Below, piece by piece: positions 12,745 through 25,985 of a stretch of 64,000 nt of DNA. Location: assembly GCA_018340375.1 (NCBI GenBank), contig JAFFJZ010000010.1, positions 13,640,001-13,704,000 of the forward strand, given 5' to 3'. This DNA comes from Gonatopus flavifemur. Lineage: Eukaryota; Arthropoda; Insecta; Hymenoptera; Dryinidae. The first letter of the stretch is position 1. Each line of letters starts with the position of its first letter. The position numbers and the translations under genes are program-made. The notes beneath the pieces were generated by a model that saw only the letters and a list, made by a program, of their open reading frames with translations, searched no databases and was not told where the DNA came from.

Positions 12745-12963
12745 CCCAGACAAAAATTCCCGGGTGGGCGGGATTCCCAAATTCGCATGTGGACTCAGAT
12801 TCCTGGCCAGGTTCTGCCCGAGATCAGCCAGGTCGGTCAGGTTCCGAGCAGGAACCAGAGGGTTTCCACGCAGGACCTGGCTGATCTCGGGCAGAACCTG
12901 GCCAGGAACCTGAGTCCACATGCGAATTTGGGAATCCCGCCCACCCGGGAATTTTTGTCTGGG
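12745..12963. mobile_element. GC-rich, nearly perfect palindrome (young foldback/MITE)
   Basis: Two arms of about 90 bases (12745-12834 and 12873-12963) are reverse complements with essentially one mismatch (CAGATTCC against CAGGTTCC), around a ~38-base loop. The ends read CCCAGACAAAAATTCCCGGG. GC content is far above that of the neighbourhood. Open frames on both strands here are only the result of the symmetry. No clear target duplication was found. Confidence 0.85.
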
Positions 12964-15900
12964 CTTGGACTACCTTAATGTAGTAATAATGAGATAATAT
13001 TTCAAGTAAAATTCTTTCGGTGCAGATAATTTCTGCGTGTGTGAAAATCCACCGTATTTCACTTGGCCATCATGGTAAACGATGTATTACATTTTAGTTT
13101 CATTATGGGATCATTAAAACGCGTCATACGACTATAAATTCAAGTCGACGAGCGTACAAAGATGAGGCGATGTATCACACGACTCGATGTATACGGTTAA
13201 ATCGATACACACAGACTGACGCACGTACTATACGTTTCGGTAATAGAGCGCAATCATCTATTACCAATAGCAGTTATTATTCACGCACACTTATGTTTTA
13301 CATTATAATTTGAGTGCCGTAACTGACTGGGAGGGCCACAACACCTCGAACGTTAAACCAGCGAAACTTGATCGATTTTTAATAGGGTCGTGTTATGTTT
13401 TATGAATCCGAGTATCGTTCGCCGAATGTCAACCTATGGAATAAGAATTTGAGAATGGAGTACATCATCAATGGATCCGTGGAGTGTTTTGGAATCCAGA
13501 AGTTAGTAGATTGCACAATTGGATTGATTCCCAAAGTTACGACATAATGAAACGAAATCGATGAGGACTCAGGAGGAGAGTATATATTCTTCTTTTTTTA
13601 CGGCATTCTCAGTGTATTAAGATCTACTCCCCTTTGGCTTGAGAAACGATAAAAAAAGCAACAATAAAAATTCTTCCTCCAGCTGTTCTTTGTCTCTCAA
13701 ATAAGTAGCTGAGAAATCATTAACGTACAATTTATAATCGAACATCTCGTTTTCATCCTTTCTCCGCTTATTGAGTTGTTCAGATCAACTAGGATAAGCA
13801 TCGACTATAATGCTTTTGTCGAAACTCTCAAGTTTACGGAAATTTAACGAGGACGCAGATATTTTTTCAACAAATAGTCTATTTTGGATGACTTTATTAA
13901 ATTTATTTTACATCCAGCAAAATGATTGTATCGTGATTGAATTTTCTGTGAAGCAGTTTATCTCAAATGGAATATAAATAGTCTGGAGCATGGATTTGAA
14001 ATCTTCATACCAGAAATCGTTTATCTCATTCCAAGTCCTGGTTCGAAGTCATCTCATTTCCAAATATTTGTTTATGTATTCGTTGAATCTTCAGGATTAT
14101 GAGGAAGTTGGAACAGGAGAAAAATGTAGGAGGTATGAGAAAGTTAAAAACCGTGAGTTTGTTAAAGCGATTTCATTATCAAAATGTTTTTCTGTTCGTT
14201 GATAAGGTATTTACAGACACTCATGGTGAATTCGTCAGGCTTGCAGTACCCATTGCTTGTATTTCTTGTAGAGGAAAGATTTATTTTTTGCATTGTTGAA
14301 ATAAAAGAATCAGTGTTGTGTTGCGTGAGTTAACTCGATCCGAGGTCCAGCAATTCAGGCTTTGACGCAAATCTATCTGGTCGGAAGGAGGCTACAATGC
14401 AATTAGCTGAGGATGATAAATCACTCTTATTTAGTCTCGTTCGTGTACAGTGGGTCAAATATCATCAAAAACATTTATATACAGATTATATAAAATACAA
14501 TTTTTGTACATAAAATGCTGTATTATCGTTCGTTTTCCAGTTACCCAAGTCTTCATTTCTCACAATACTCAGATGCACGTATGCTTTACTCATTTCTCTT
14601 TTATCTTAATTTTTCATACAATCTATGGACACGGCAGATAGCCACTATGAGCATGATTCCGGTTGAGATAGATAGACCGTCGACGGGGTAATTTACGATG
14701 TCGGTGGCGTCAGAAGTTGCTTACCTTACGACATAATTGGATTTAATTACATCCAATTCAAACTTATGAAGCTAGGTGTTCGCATATTGTAGGCATACAA
14801 AAATGAAACGAATTGATCTTTGAATATCGTTTTATAATCATTTATTTTCAATTCCGCTATGATAGCTAGCTAGGAATAAACCGTGGTAGTAGTTACTTCG
14901 TGGATTTGATATTTGGATAGCCAAAAATATTGCTGTAAGAGCTGAAAATATCAATATCATTCTTTTCATGCGCACAATCAACGGAATTCCATGAATTATT
15001 CCAATCCAATATTGATTGCTCCGTTGCTTGATATTATCTGTTGCATATAAAAACAAACTTGTTCACAAAACCCATCATATTCGAGGAAAATCCAATAGAT
15101 TCTTATTTTCATTCCTCAGGAGTTCTTTTTTTCAGAACATCAATGGCCTGATAAAAATGTAACAAAAAATTTAATCAAGAGATAAGGTGACGGTTCAATG
15201 TCACAATGATACTCTACTGAAAAAGTTCACCCAATACATTGCCTAGAGTCATGACCAATTTCGGTAGCTGATTTATTGTATAATCTCTCACCTTAGGTAC
15301 AAAAATTATGAACAAAGGGTACCGAAAATTGCACAGACTGGAGACAAAAAATGATTCCATCGAGATAGTACGATCTTCATAAAAATTGTATTAAATAATT
15401 CAGGTTGGATGTAATTTATACAATGTTTATATGATTTATGTGTATACTAACAGTTACAAGAATGATTATGATACAAGTATTTTAATTGGAATTGAATTAG
15501 AATAGACTTGATGTTTTGGTAAAAAGCAGGTTTTTGTTGAATGAAAGCGAAGGGAATTTTTAATACACTTATTGTTCTTTCACATTTCATGATATGATGG
15601 CCCTGAAATAGTTCTTTTTCCACGTCAAATTTGATCTAAGGGAACAAAAAAGCATGAGGCTGGGGCCAAAAATTCCTTCACCGCGAACAAACGCTGTTGA
15701 AAAAAAAACTGGAAATTCACTGCGTCTTGGTACTGGAAAATTTGACTGATTTTGTACAGCAACATTTCAATATTTGCAGTAAAATTTCAGTGAATGTGCT
15801 GAAATATTTTTGCAAATCTACTGCCATTTTCAGTCCAATGCACTAGGTAATGACTCCCAATGAAATACTGGCATTTTTTGCAGTGTAGGATCGTTCGTAG

Positions 15901-16519
15901 TGTTGTCGTTGTGCGTAATTCTTTGTCTTGAACAGATGAGGAACGTAAGATCTCGCATTTTCTGTTTATCTGGTTGATTATCATTCTCTTCGAACGTCCA
16001 AGGGCATCCAGAACGTTGTTAGTTTTCAACATATCCTCGTCTTATATCTTTGAAGGCTTCGTGTCATTTGGAAACTTCGGGCGGAAGGCACAGTTTCCTG
16101 TGAGCGAATTTCCTGTTGTAATCAATCAAATTTTTCTATCTCAAAAAGGGTTTCGAAACCGTCCCAATAATTACTCATGACCAGGCCACAGTTGAAATCA
16201 ACCATACGAAGATATCACCCATTGACGCGCATCAATGGTTGACTGCTGCACGGGAAAGAATAATCCACAATGGTAGCTGGGAATGAGCTGTGGTGGCTAT
16301 TTTGGGAATTTGATATTTGGATAGCGAAAAAAATGACTACAAAAGCCAGATTTTAGCTCCTATAGCAATAATTGTTGTCATCACGGCTGAAAAATAGTTA
16401 CCACAACCAATTTTGAGCTATCCAAATATCAACCACATCATTTTATTTCTGTGAATGATACCGTGGGTCAGCAATGACGAAGAATGAACGATCAATGATA
16501 GAATTGATGGTTAACTCAA
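12964..16519. other. Putative intron DNA, nothing firm
   Basis: AT-rich sequence without recognisable exons. An end-like TTTTTTGCAGTG|TA at about 15877-15890 hints at one more TA-flanked MITE, but its partner was not identified. Confidence 0.4.
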
Positions 16520-16800
16520 TGATGGACCAACAATTGGCTTTATTTATTCCTGGACCCTTTTTCACACTGAGAAAATAGAAATTCTCTGTGACCGCGAAAT
16601 CTAATTCGCTGGGTTTCTTTTGCTGTGGCAGCAAAAAGTGTATGTTCTTCCAGCAAATTTTCGTATCTTATGTAGGATAACAAACAAATTTTTTCGGAGA
16701 GCTCCAGATTTCTCGCTTTTCTGTGATAACACATAGATTGTTGTTACAGCAGAAAATTTGCTGCTCTAACAGAATGTACCCAACAAAATCAGATTCAAGT
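16520..16800. repeat. CAGCAAA-family repeat, copy 2
   Basis: Shares TGCTGTGGCAGCAAAA, TGTGATAACACATAG and TTTGCTGCTCTAACAG-type words in the same order as the interior of 1539-1868 and the copy at 34300-34560. Confidence 0.45.
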
Positions 16801-19179
16801 ATGCCTTCTGGACGTTCCAGGAGATTTGTGTCCTTTTAGCAACCCAATATGAGATCTTGGTAAACTGAAGAGCCACCAAAAGTTGCAAATCCTTTTCTGG
16901 TGAGATTTTGGGAAGAAAAATTTTTGTTTCAGTAACTTTGATAAAAATCAAGAATGTTAAAAAAATACCAAAAATGGACTAAATCTTTCAGTTACTTTGC
17001 GATGAAAGAACTGTACAAACCAATCGTTATTTTCTCATCACAAATTGAAAATTTTATATAACAAAACCCACAAACTAACCATTGCCTCATCAAGTTTTCA
17101 GCTGAATAAGAAGCAATTGAACGAAGACCATTCCGAAATCGCGAGGGAATACGGGATTATTCACTGTGGGAAGTTGAAAGCGATTGTTTTGATTCAATCT
17201 AAAACATGTCTCCTTCAACGCTCCTGGTACTCGATAAAGATCATTCTGAATCGCATTAGGACCAATCATATTCATTTACTCTAGGAAACGAATTTGGTTA
17301 TTGAAATTAGAATGAACTCGATTGATCTTTCCATCTCTCCTTCGGGATGATATCAGTTCATCCAAACAATCAGAATCATTCATCCACCGCAACATCAAAT
17401 GGATGATGTTCCATCACTCAGTTTTTTGTTACATGTTTTCCTTCTCTTTTGATCTGCATTTATAAAGTGGCAGAAGACTGTAAATCTCACAAATTCATAT
17501 TTGTTTGAGTTTTCTTATGCCAAGATGATGATGCTTTGTGATGCCCGTCAACAGCGCATGAATGGTAGTAAGAGAAGAAAGAAAGAAAGCGACAAACGGA
17601 ACAATAGTAAAGAGTGCAAGTTTTCATACCTCAAGAATCAACCTAATGACACAGTTTCCAACACACAGTCCTTGAGGCGACTTTTAGGATTAAAATTGCA
17701 CGTGAATAAAAAACCTCGTTCCTCGTCAAATCGTATGTAAACAAACGTTGAATAACTTGAAATGTGAAAATAATGTACAATCCCGCTGGAAAATATCAGA
17801 TCACTCATCGGGAACAATCGTTGTAGACAAACAAGAAAAGAAAGACGATAAATGGTAAATCAAACAAGGGATTTTCTGCTTTTCTGTCTCTTCAGAAGCA
17901 TTTGCATATTTCAAGTCAGCTCCAAAGTGGATTCGATTTGTTCTTCCTTTCAAATTTCTTTTTTTTATATAAAAATCATCATATGTGGAGAACCTAAATG
18001 ATCCTTGATACCCACTGATGAGCATGTCAATTCCTTTTGTTGTAGTTTTTCAGTATTCTTTTCGCTCAGTTATTCCAATTTTTGTTAAAAGATATCGAGT
18101 TTTCGAAGAATACGTGAGGAATTGGAGATCTTATCCTTCAATAGGAGAAAAGTTGTAAAAGAAAATGCGTTAGAGATTTGGTGTAAAATTTACCGAAAAG
18201 TTTGTCAATTTAATAAAAAATCTGATGAACGTGACAGATATTCCTTGTTGTCCATATAGTCACCAGAGCTTCGGTAAAATTAACCATTGTTTTCCTTTGT
18301 GTACAGATGCTAACTCTTTTACTGTAATATCTAAAATTCACCGGCCAGAGCTAATTCAATGGTTGTTCCCATGTGTCGCATGTGATATCTTAGAAATCCC
18401 TTACCTTGTTCAATAGTATTTGATCAGAAGTTTGGTCAATTGTGATGAGTTCTACTGCGCAAAAGTTCCTCCTGAAAATTCAGAAAATGCGAGTGTAATT
18501 TTTACAGGTACTTTTTTTTGAATTTCGAGAAACTTGACTGAATTTTCAGAATAATTCAAGTTCCGAACTTTAGTTGAAGTTTCTTGAAATCTAGTGAAAT
18601 TTATCTGAGTTAGTGGCTGCAAAAAATTACAATAATATTCAAAATATTTCCTTCAGGGTCATTTTAATTATCTTTTATTGCGTATCCAAGTTCATCAGAA
18701 GTCGTTCAGAAACATTATCCAAATTGCTTTTCCATGTATTCTTGCATACCAAATCGAAATCCACTGCCCATTTTGCACCATCTGTTCGAATTTCCTCGTC
18801 TATGGACTAGGACTGTTCTACACTAAGGAAATTTTATCACAAATTTCATCGGTATTGTAATTGTGAATCATGCTAGTCTAACGATATTGGCCATTGAATG
18901 TCTTCAATCTACTGAACAATTTTTGTCAATTCGTTAGCAACATGTAGCGGCTCCAGGTACTGATTCATGATCCAGCATGAGATTCAAACCTAAATCAAGA
19001 AGAGAAACCAAAAAGGTCAACTTCGCTTGACTTTGGAAATAAGCTAGAACCTCTGCTGGATTCTTCCACAACATTTACGAATGCAAATAAAGTCATACTT
19101 TTGTCTTCACACATCTAAATAGGAGTTGCTCTTATAAAGAATTTTGTAACAACTTTCGAACGAGATGAACAAGTTCTCC
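16801..19179. other. Putative intron DNA, no feature supported
   Basis: Only short open frames were seen, including a basic 79-codon frame at 17501-17740 without recognisable domain or good splice signals. No repeat family was recognised. Confidence 0.4.
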
Positions 19180-20008
19180 AGTACCCATGCAAATATTGAA
19201 AAGACTGAAAAAAAACCAAGCTTGTTCCAAGACTGGCAAATTTTTCTGAAATTAACCTCCGTTGAAAACGATTGGACCAATATTGTTTCATGATTATTCC
19301 ATTATTTCTAATGGATAGTCAATCATAGTACATTCGTTCATATTCTTGGAATGGCGATTGCACTTGGTACAAGCTTGGCACAAGGGTAAAAGCCAGGCGT
19401 TCGTTAAGAACAATTGTGCTGATGTTGTCCATATGAGTGGGACAATGTTTTTAATGAGTGACCAAATTCCGAGTTCACAATAGCTAAAGACTTGTGCATA
19501 ACCATCGGACCAAAACTGGCCCAATCTTCTCACCCACACCCTAGTTTCATACACTAAGATAAATATAGCCGATTTAAATGAAAATAGAACTTGACTTAAT
19601 GGTAATAGGCCTCTTTTGAATGTGATCATACACGGAAATCAACGGTTGAAGAACTCTTTACAGGATTTCAGGATGTCTTCTCCATGCAGGGATTCGCAGC
19701 TTGTCCCAGTCTTGGCACATTGGATCCATCGTAAACCTGAAATATGGATCAAATCACTCTCTTCTTCAGTATCCGTGATCAGAGAAGCATTGGTTGATGC
19801 TCGACAAATCATTTGAACCAGGCTTGAAAAAACCATTGGCCCAAGTTTGCCCTGATCTTATCATTCCCAAGCCTGGACCAAGTTTGGTGAATTGTTCAAG
19901 ACAAGTCTCGGCAAGTCTTGTGCCAGGCTTGGTGCGTAATTGGGCCATCGGTCCACACACACATGGGACCTCGATCACACTGTTTCTCAAATTTCCATCG
20001 AATCACGC
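19180..20008 (-). repeat. Dispersed ~800 bp repeat, copy 2 (inverted to copy 1)
   Basis: The reverse complement aligns with 4370-5166 from end to end. It includes GTGTGTGTGGACC, CCAAACTTGGTCCAGGCTTG and the poly-T/CAGTCTT terminus. The minus-strand frame 19294-19629 carries the residues matching copy 1 (for example NIVPLIWTTSAQLF against NIVPLMWVISAQLF). Confidence 0.65.
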
Positions 20009-23000
20009 ATTATAAAACTGATGAACAACAACAATTTCATCAAATGTTCATCGGCTTCAGAAGCAGCAATGTAGACATCGTTCAAAACCTCTTCAAAAGA
20101 AGAAATTGACGATCACACGCAGCAATCGTAGCGAATCTTTTACAAACTTTTCGTGAAATGTGTGTTTTTATACCGTTGAAAATCAATTTTCTATAATCTC
20201 TGTCTTGATTTCTTCCCTAAAAATTAGGGTGAGACAAGCGAGGATCCAAGACACGTTGTGTCACATGCCAATGGCAGGTTACTCATTAATAATCTTTTTG
20301 TATATCTTATAAACTTCCCCATCCTCAAAGCTCTTTGAAACTTTTTCCTCTTAACGGTTGGAAACATAAGTCCTCATTTTAAATTCATGACAGTTTTTTT
20401 CTTCCATAATGAAATGCAAAACTTGTCATGATTTTCCTCAGTGATGTGACATTTTTCTTCCTCACTGAAATTTGATTCCCATGCTATATGCACATCACAG
20501 GCTGTGCAGGATTACGAAAATCTGCCCATGCCGATTCAAGACATTCCTCAAACGTCAAAGTACTTTGACATTCGTTAAAAAAGTACCTCCACACACCATT
20601 TCCCGAAATGAAACACATAATTAAAATAACTTGGAAATTTAAATCTTTCTCGTTAATTAGAAATTACATGAATTCCGAGAATTCGACATGAGATGAGTGA
20701 GCAGGCACACGTTTGAACTTGTATCCCAATTCTATTCATAATCAGCTTTAAAATTCTGAATTCATGATTCCTCTGTAGTTTTACCATCTTGTTGGACTGA
20801 ATATACCTTGATACGTTAAGAATGAAAATGAATCACATTTAATAACCACCGCGATGTAACGTGAGAGTAGCGAGAGAAATGAGGTTGATTAAATATAACG
20901 AGGAGGGTGGACAGGGTAGAAGTTGAGGGGTCTAAGTTTCCCAAGAATCACCTCACATAATTCACATAATTTGTGTACTATCCCTGACAGTTGTATTAAA
21001 CCATAAATCGTTACTGAGCCCCTCATAATATTAGGCTTAGCACGCTCACTTGGACAGTTAAATATAAATTATCGGATAAAAAGTGTGCCACGCTTTTTCA
21101 TCGCTAAATGATCATTATTGGTGTGTTGATGCATAGAGAAGGACCAATTTAAATACACATTCCTTCACCAAGTATCGATGTGGATTGATTCGAGTAGAGA
21201 TTACTGGTTCTTCAAAATAAAATTTTCTTGTACATACGTGAAGTTGTTTCCAAACCGATCACAATGATTCTTCCAGAAACATATGTTTGTTCTTCGCCCC
21301 AATAATGGTGTCGCAAAATACTCAATTGCCACTAATTCTGCTACTATTATACTATTCAAGCAATATTTTTCAACTGTCGAAAAATGAACGTGGAATTTTA
21401 GGAGTGGATATTAATGACCACTTCTCTATACTAATTCATTTCTTTTAGTATCTAATAAGTTTTAAGTATTTTCGAAGATTCAATGAAAATTTCCTCTACA
21501 GTTTTCTGTTGGATGAAAGATATCATTTCTCCGAACCAATCGACGTATCAGACATATAATAATCTATTACTGATGAATGGAGCTATTAAAGGGGCGCTTT
21601 AGTGACGATCGAAGAAAGAAAAACTACTCTATATCTCATGGAAGAGTAAAGTCTCATTTGAAATTTATCAGTTTCGACACCGACACATTTGTTTTGAGAC
21701 CGAGAATTGACACAAGGGTTAATCGATTGGTTGAAAGGGATGAGAGAAACCTCTAACATCCTTCACCTCACGTGAAAGCCTAAGCAATAAAACTATTCTA
21801 GAGGTGTCGAAATTGATATAAAGTTTCCGCAGAAGAGCCTATAAATTGTTTCTTTTGTTGCATTGTGCGGATACTTTCTGTTTATATTGTGTTTATATTG
21901 GGAAAGTATTGCGATCATCAATTATATTTCAGATCAATTGTGTCGATAATTCACTGGGAGATTGTGAGAATAAATGAAATGAAATTAATTGGAGAATATA
22001 TTTGGGTTGAATCTATTGAAACGATAATTAAACTGTCATTCAACGTTTTATATAAGCACAGTATAGAAGAATTCCTAGATTTATTCATCTAGAAACCTTG
22101 AAAAAGTAATTAACAAATACCTAGTATGTTCGATCATCGGCCCAGGACTGGCCCAAGCCTATTTCATCGATGGCAAGTTTTTTTACCTAGTTGTTCACAC
22201 CCAAATGGGATTCAATTATCTGGGATGAGTTTGAATTGTATTCAAATGAGATTCTGATTATGATTTGTAAAGGTTTAGATGAAACTGAATTTTCCGGAAT
22301 TTTTCAAAGACAGTTTCACGTGCACAACCGAGGAGAATACAATATTAAATTTTAGAACGAATTATATCAAGTCCTAAAATATGCTTCACAGTGGAAAAAC
22401 ATGATGCAACAGACACAACAAATTCCAAATTTGACTTTCGAATGTACCTATAATGTCCATCCAATCATCCGTAGGTTTGATGTCTTACCAACTTACATAA
22501 CACGTTTGGTCGATTTGGGACTATGAATTTGTGAATACGGCCTCTGAAGGTCCACCCAAATGCCCTGATGATACTCAAGAGAATGAAACGTTAGACATAG
22601 CGAACTGTCCGACTAATCCTTTAATTAATTCAACACGATTAGTAACTCTATGCAGTCTACCTCTTGTAACGAGAAGTAGGAGGGGATGTGTAATGACCAA
22701 GCAAGAAGTGAACAGGATGATTGTATATCCCAGTTTCTAAATAATTCAAATGTCACTCATTCCCATTGGGAAAATAAAATATCTGATTTTTGAATACTCA
22801 TCACTGGGAATTATTTTGATTTTATTGAATTCTTTTGTGATTTCGAATAACTCGTATGAAGTCATAATCACATAAGTTTTTTCAGCAAAGAAATTGTGTT
22901 ATCATTTTTGGAAACTTGAGCAATGGGAATGTTGGCAGTATATCTGTGCAAATTAGCGGATTCATTGATATAAAGATATTGTAAATGCGGGGGTTTCTTT

Positions 23001-23658
23001 TCCCAAAACCTACGGTTCCCATTGGATCTTAAGAATATCTAATCTACACGAAACATGATTTTTCATTCCACTATAGTCACCATGACGTATATAGCTGTTT
23101 CTTATTTTTTTTCTCGTCTTTCATGATCACAGTTTCCTGCGTATTTCACTCTTTATTTTCATACCTTGGCATTTTTATGCGCAAGGCTTTGAAACTATAT
23201 GAAACGAGAGAAACGTGTGAAGAAAGGAAGAATTTGAAAAGTCACAAAGTATGCATTGATTCAATCACGTACTGCTCTTTACGAATAGATTTCGGAAAAA
23301 TAACAAAATATTTCAATATTTTCTCTGCGTTTATTGAATTTTGTCAGTTGATTGACTTGGGTTTGACATTTGTTTTGGTGAAAGAATTATTGTCGAGTGC
23401 AAGTGAATATTCCTTCCAAAATTTCATTCACAAGTGGATATAATTTTTCATGCATCTATGTTTTTTTTTATGTGAAAAAAATGTATATTTTTGTTGAAAA
23501 TGTGAATTTAGTGTATTTTCACTTAACAAGGCATTGGATATTATTATCTATCGCGGGTTGTGGCGCCATGCCGCCATTTAAGGGGCAAAATTACACTGTA
23601 ATTACGTATGATCGCACTATAATTTTTCTCGCTGGTACCAACATGGCGCGCCAACTCG
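20009..23658. other. Putative intron DNA, no feature supported
   Basis: AT-rich. The longest frames (for example 23123-23443 and 22531-22740) match no family I know and lack convincing splice boundaries. Confidence 0.4.
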
Positions 23659-24084
23659 GTATATGTAACCTGGTCTGCGAAAAGGGGGCTTAGGTGTGAA
23701 AACAAGTTTTCGAGAAAACAGCTGTTAAAGATAAACAAGTTATTTTATCAGTTTCGCTTTAGTTGTTCGCTTCTAATGTTCTAATGTTCTAATTGTAAAT
23801 TTGTGAATTTTCATGTGAAATGACGTGGTTTTGACTTGAAATAAAATTTTTTAACATATGAAATGATGTCTATTATTTTATAATATAATCTCCAAATTTT
23901 TTTCATTTTCAATCATTTCTGCTCTTTTTTTTGTACATTTTTAGCAAACTTCCCTACCAGTTAGAAACTTCTGGTTCGCGCCATTCAAAAGGGCATATTT
24001 TACTCCATCCAAATTGCCAAAAAAGTGAAAAATGATTTTTTCACACCTAAGCCCCCTTTTCGTAGGCCAGGTCAGATATATACA
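23659..24084. mobile_element. MITE with ~45 bp terminal inverted repeats
   Basis: The left end runs GTATATGTAACCTGGTCTGC then GAAAAGGGGGCTTAGGTGTG. The right end in reverse complement is GTATATATCTGACCTGGCC then GAAAAGGGGGCTTAGGTGTG. The interior is about 330 bases with no ORF. TA at both edges is compatible with a TA target. Confidence 0.65.
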
Positions 24085-24879
24085 ATAATTATTTTTAGGA
24101 TATTTTATTTGGGTGGACTTTGAATGTTTTATTTGATCAAATTGAAGCAACTTAGAATGATCACTGTGCGTAGTTAAACCCTCCGATCTTAGTATCTCTG
24201 AATCTTATTGTTTTGTACACAGCAGCTGCAAAATTTTGACAATTGATTTGTCGATACCATTTTTTTGATCTTTGACAAAAATAATAGCGGTATACAGAAT
24301 TCTTCAGACATTTGGTGAAGTGTAGGTTTTTAAAAAATTATTGAAAAGGTTCTTGCGGACTTTCGATTAATGGGAAGTGGAAATTCATGCCATCAGGTTC
24401 CACGCAACTGTTAGTTTCAAGTGAGTTCATAGCATCATTAATGTCACAGGAACTCACATTATCGATATGAATTGAAGAGAAGATAAAATAGTTGACATTT
24501 ACTTGATGTGATCATCTTCTTGAAACACACGTGCGTTAAACCTTCAGTAATTTTACATAAGAGTAAAAATTTACAGAAAGTTTATACTAAAATACACAAA
24601 ATTATATAGGAATTTTCCGAGTCTTGAATTTTTAAATTAATATTTTCTGAAACAATGAAACCTCCAGTGATTTCAAATGAGAGTCAAAATTCTCAAAAAG
24701 TTGATACTAAAATAAAGAAAGTTCATAGAAATTTTCTGAGTTTTGATTATAATTTAAACATAAAGATACAGCTTATCAATGAAATTTGATTATTAACATA
24801 AAATTTTATATTCGAAATATTTCAATTCAGCAATGAAGGAACAGTGTAATTATCAATATTCACATATTTCGAATATTGC

Positions 24880-25985
24880 AATATTGGACAGTTATTTTAT
24901 TTTTATTATTAAATTAATCCAACGATAATCCCTCCTTGTCATTGAATTGATTTTAGTAATCATTTTTTTGTATTCAATTTTAGTATTGGACAGTTATTTT
25001 ATTTTCATTATTGAATCGATTTGATGATAATTCTTCCTTATCATTGAATTAATTTTACTGATGAATTTTTTTGTGTTGAATTTTAATATTGAACAGTTAT
25101 TTTATCTTCATTATCAAACTAATCCAACGATAATCCCTCCTTGTCATTGATTTAATTTAAGTCATACATTTTTTTGTATTGAATGAATTTGTATGAGCCT
25201 GTGACTTGATATTTCCTCTTAATTATATATTGAAATTCCAATATTGCAATATTGACCAGTTATTTTACTTTTATGAATCGATTAATCAAACGATAATCCC
25301 TCCTTGTTATTGAATTGATTTTAGTAATAATTTTTTTGTATTTCATTTTAGTATTGGACAGTTATTTGATTTTCATTATTGAATCGATTTCATGATAATT
25401 CTTCCTTATCAAAGAATGAATTTTAGTGATAAATTTTTTTGTATTTAATTTCAATATTGAACAGTTATTTTATTTTCATTATCAAACTAATTCAACGATA
25501 ATCCCTCATTGTCATTGACTTAATTTTAGTCATAAATTTTTTTGTATTGAATGAATTTGTATGAGCTTGTGAATTGATATCTCCTTTTAATTATGTATTG
25601 AAATTCCAATATTGCAATATTGAACAGTTATTTTATTCTTATCAATCAATTAATCCAACGATAATCCCTCCTTGTCATTGAATTGATTTTACTAATAATT
25701 TTGTTTGTATTTAATTGTAGTATTGAACAGTTATTTTATTTCCATTATCAAATCGATTTAATGATAATTCTTCCTTATGATTGAATTAATTTTGGTGATA
25801 AATTTTTTTGTATTTAATTTCAATATTGAACGGTTATTTTATTTTCACCATCAAACTAATTCAACGATAATCCTTCCTTGTCATTGACTCAATTTTAGTC
25901 ATAAATTTTCTTGTATTGAATGGATTCGTATGAGCTTGTGAATTAATATTTTCTTTTAATTATATACAGGAATTTTGCATCATCC
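24880..25985. repeat. Higher-order tandem repeat, 368 bp period, three copies
   Basis: GTTATTTT of the CAGTTATTTTATTTTCATTA word occurs at 24891, 24993, 25096; 25259, 25361, 25464; and 25627, 25730, 25833. Spacings are 102-103, 103 and 163, so three ~103 bp-related monomers form a 368 bp unit repeated three times without a change in period. It is highly AT-rich, with CCAACGATAATCCCTCCTTG in most first monomers. Confidence 0.85.

Noticed and set aside
12619..12978. 119-codon ORF with a mirrored ORF on the minus strand
   Set aside because: Both come from the palindrome at 12745-12963; no coding signal outside the arms.
17501..17740. 79-codon Lys/Arg-rich ORF
   Set aside because: Slightly coding-like, but it matches nothing known and has no fitting splice sites.
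22531..22740. 69-codon ORF
   Set aside because: No domain, no conserved motif, isolated.
23123..23443. 106-codon ORF
   Set aside because: No family resemblance and no splice or promoter context; length is not unusual by chance in 64 kb.
24880..25985. CRISPR-like array (regular repeats)
   Set aside because: No unique spacers; the whole unit is tandemly repeated and the DNA is nuclear.
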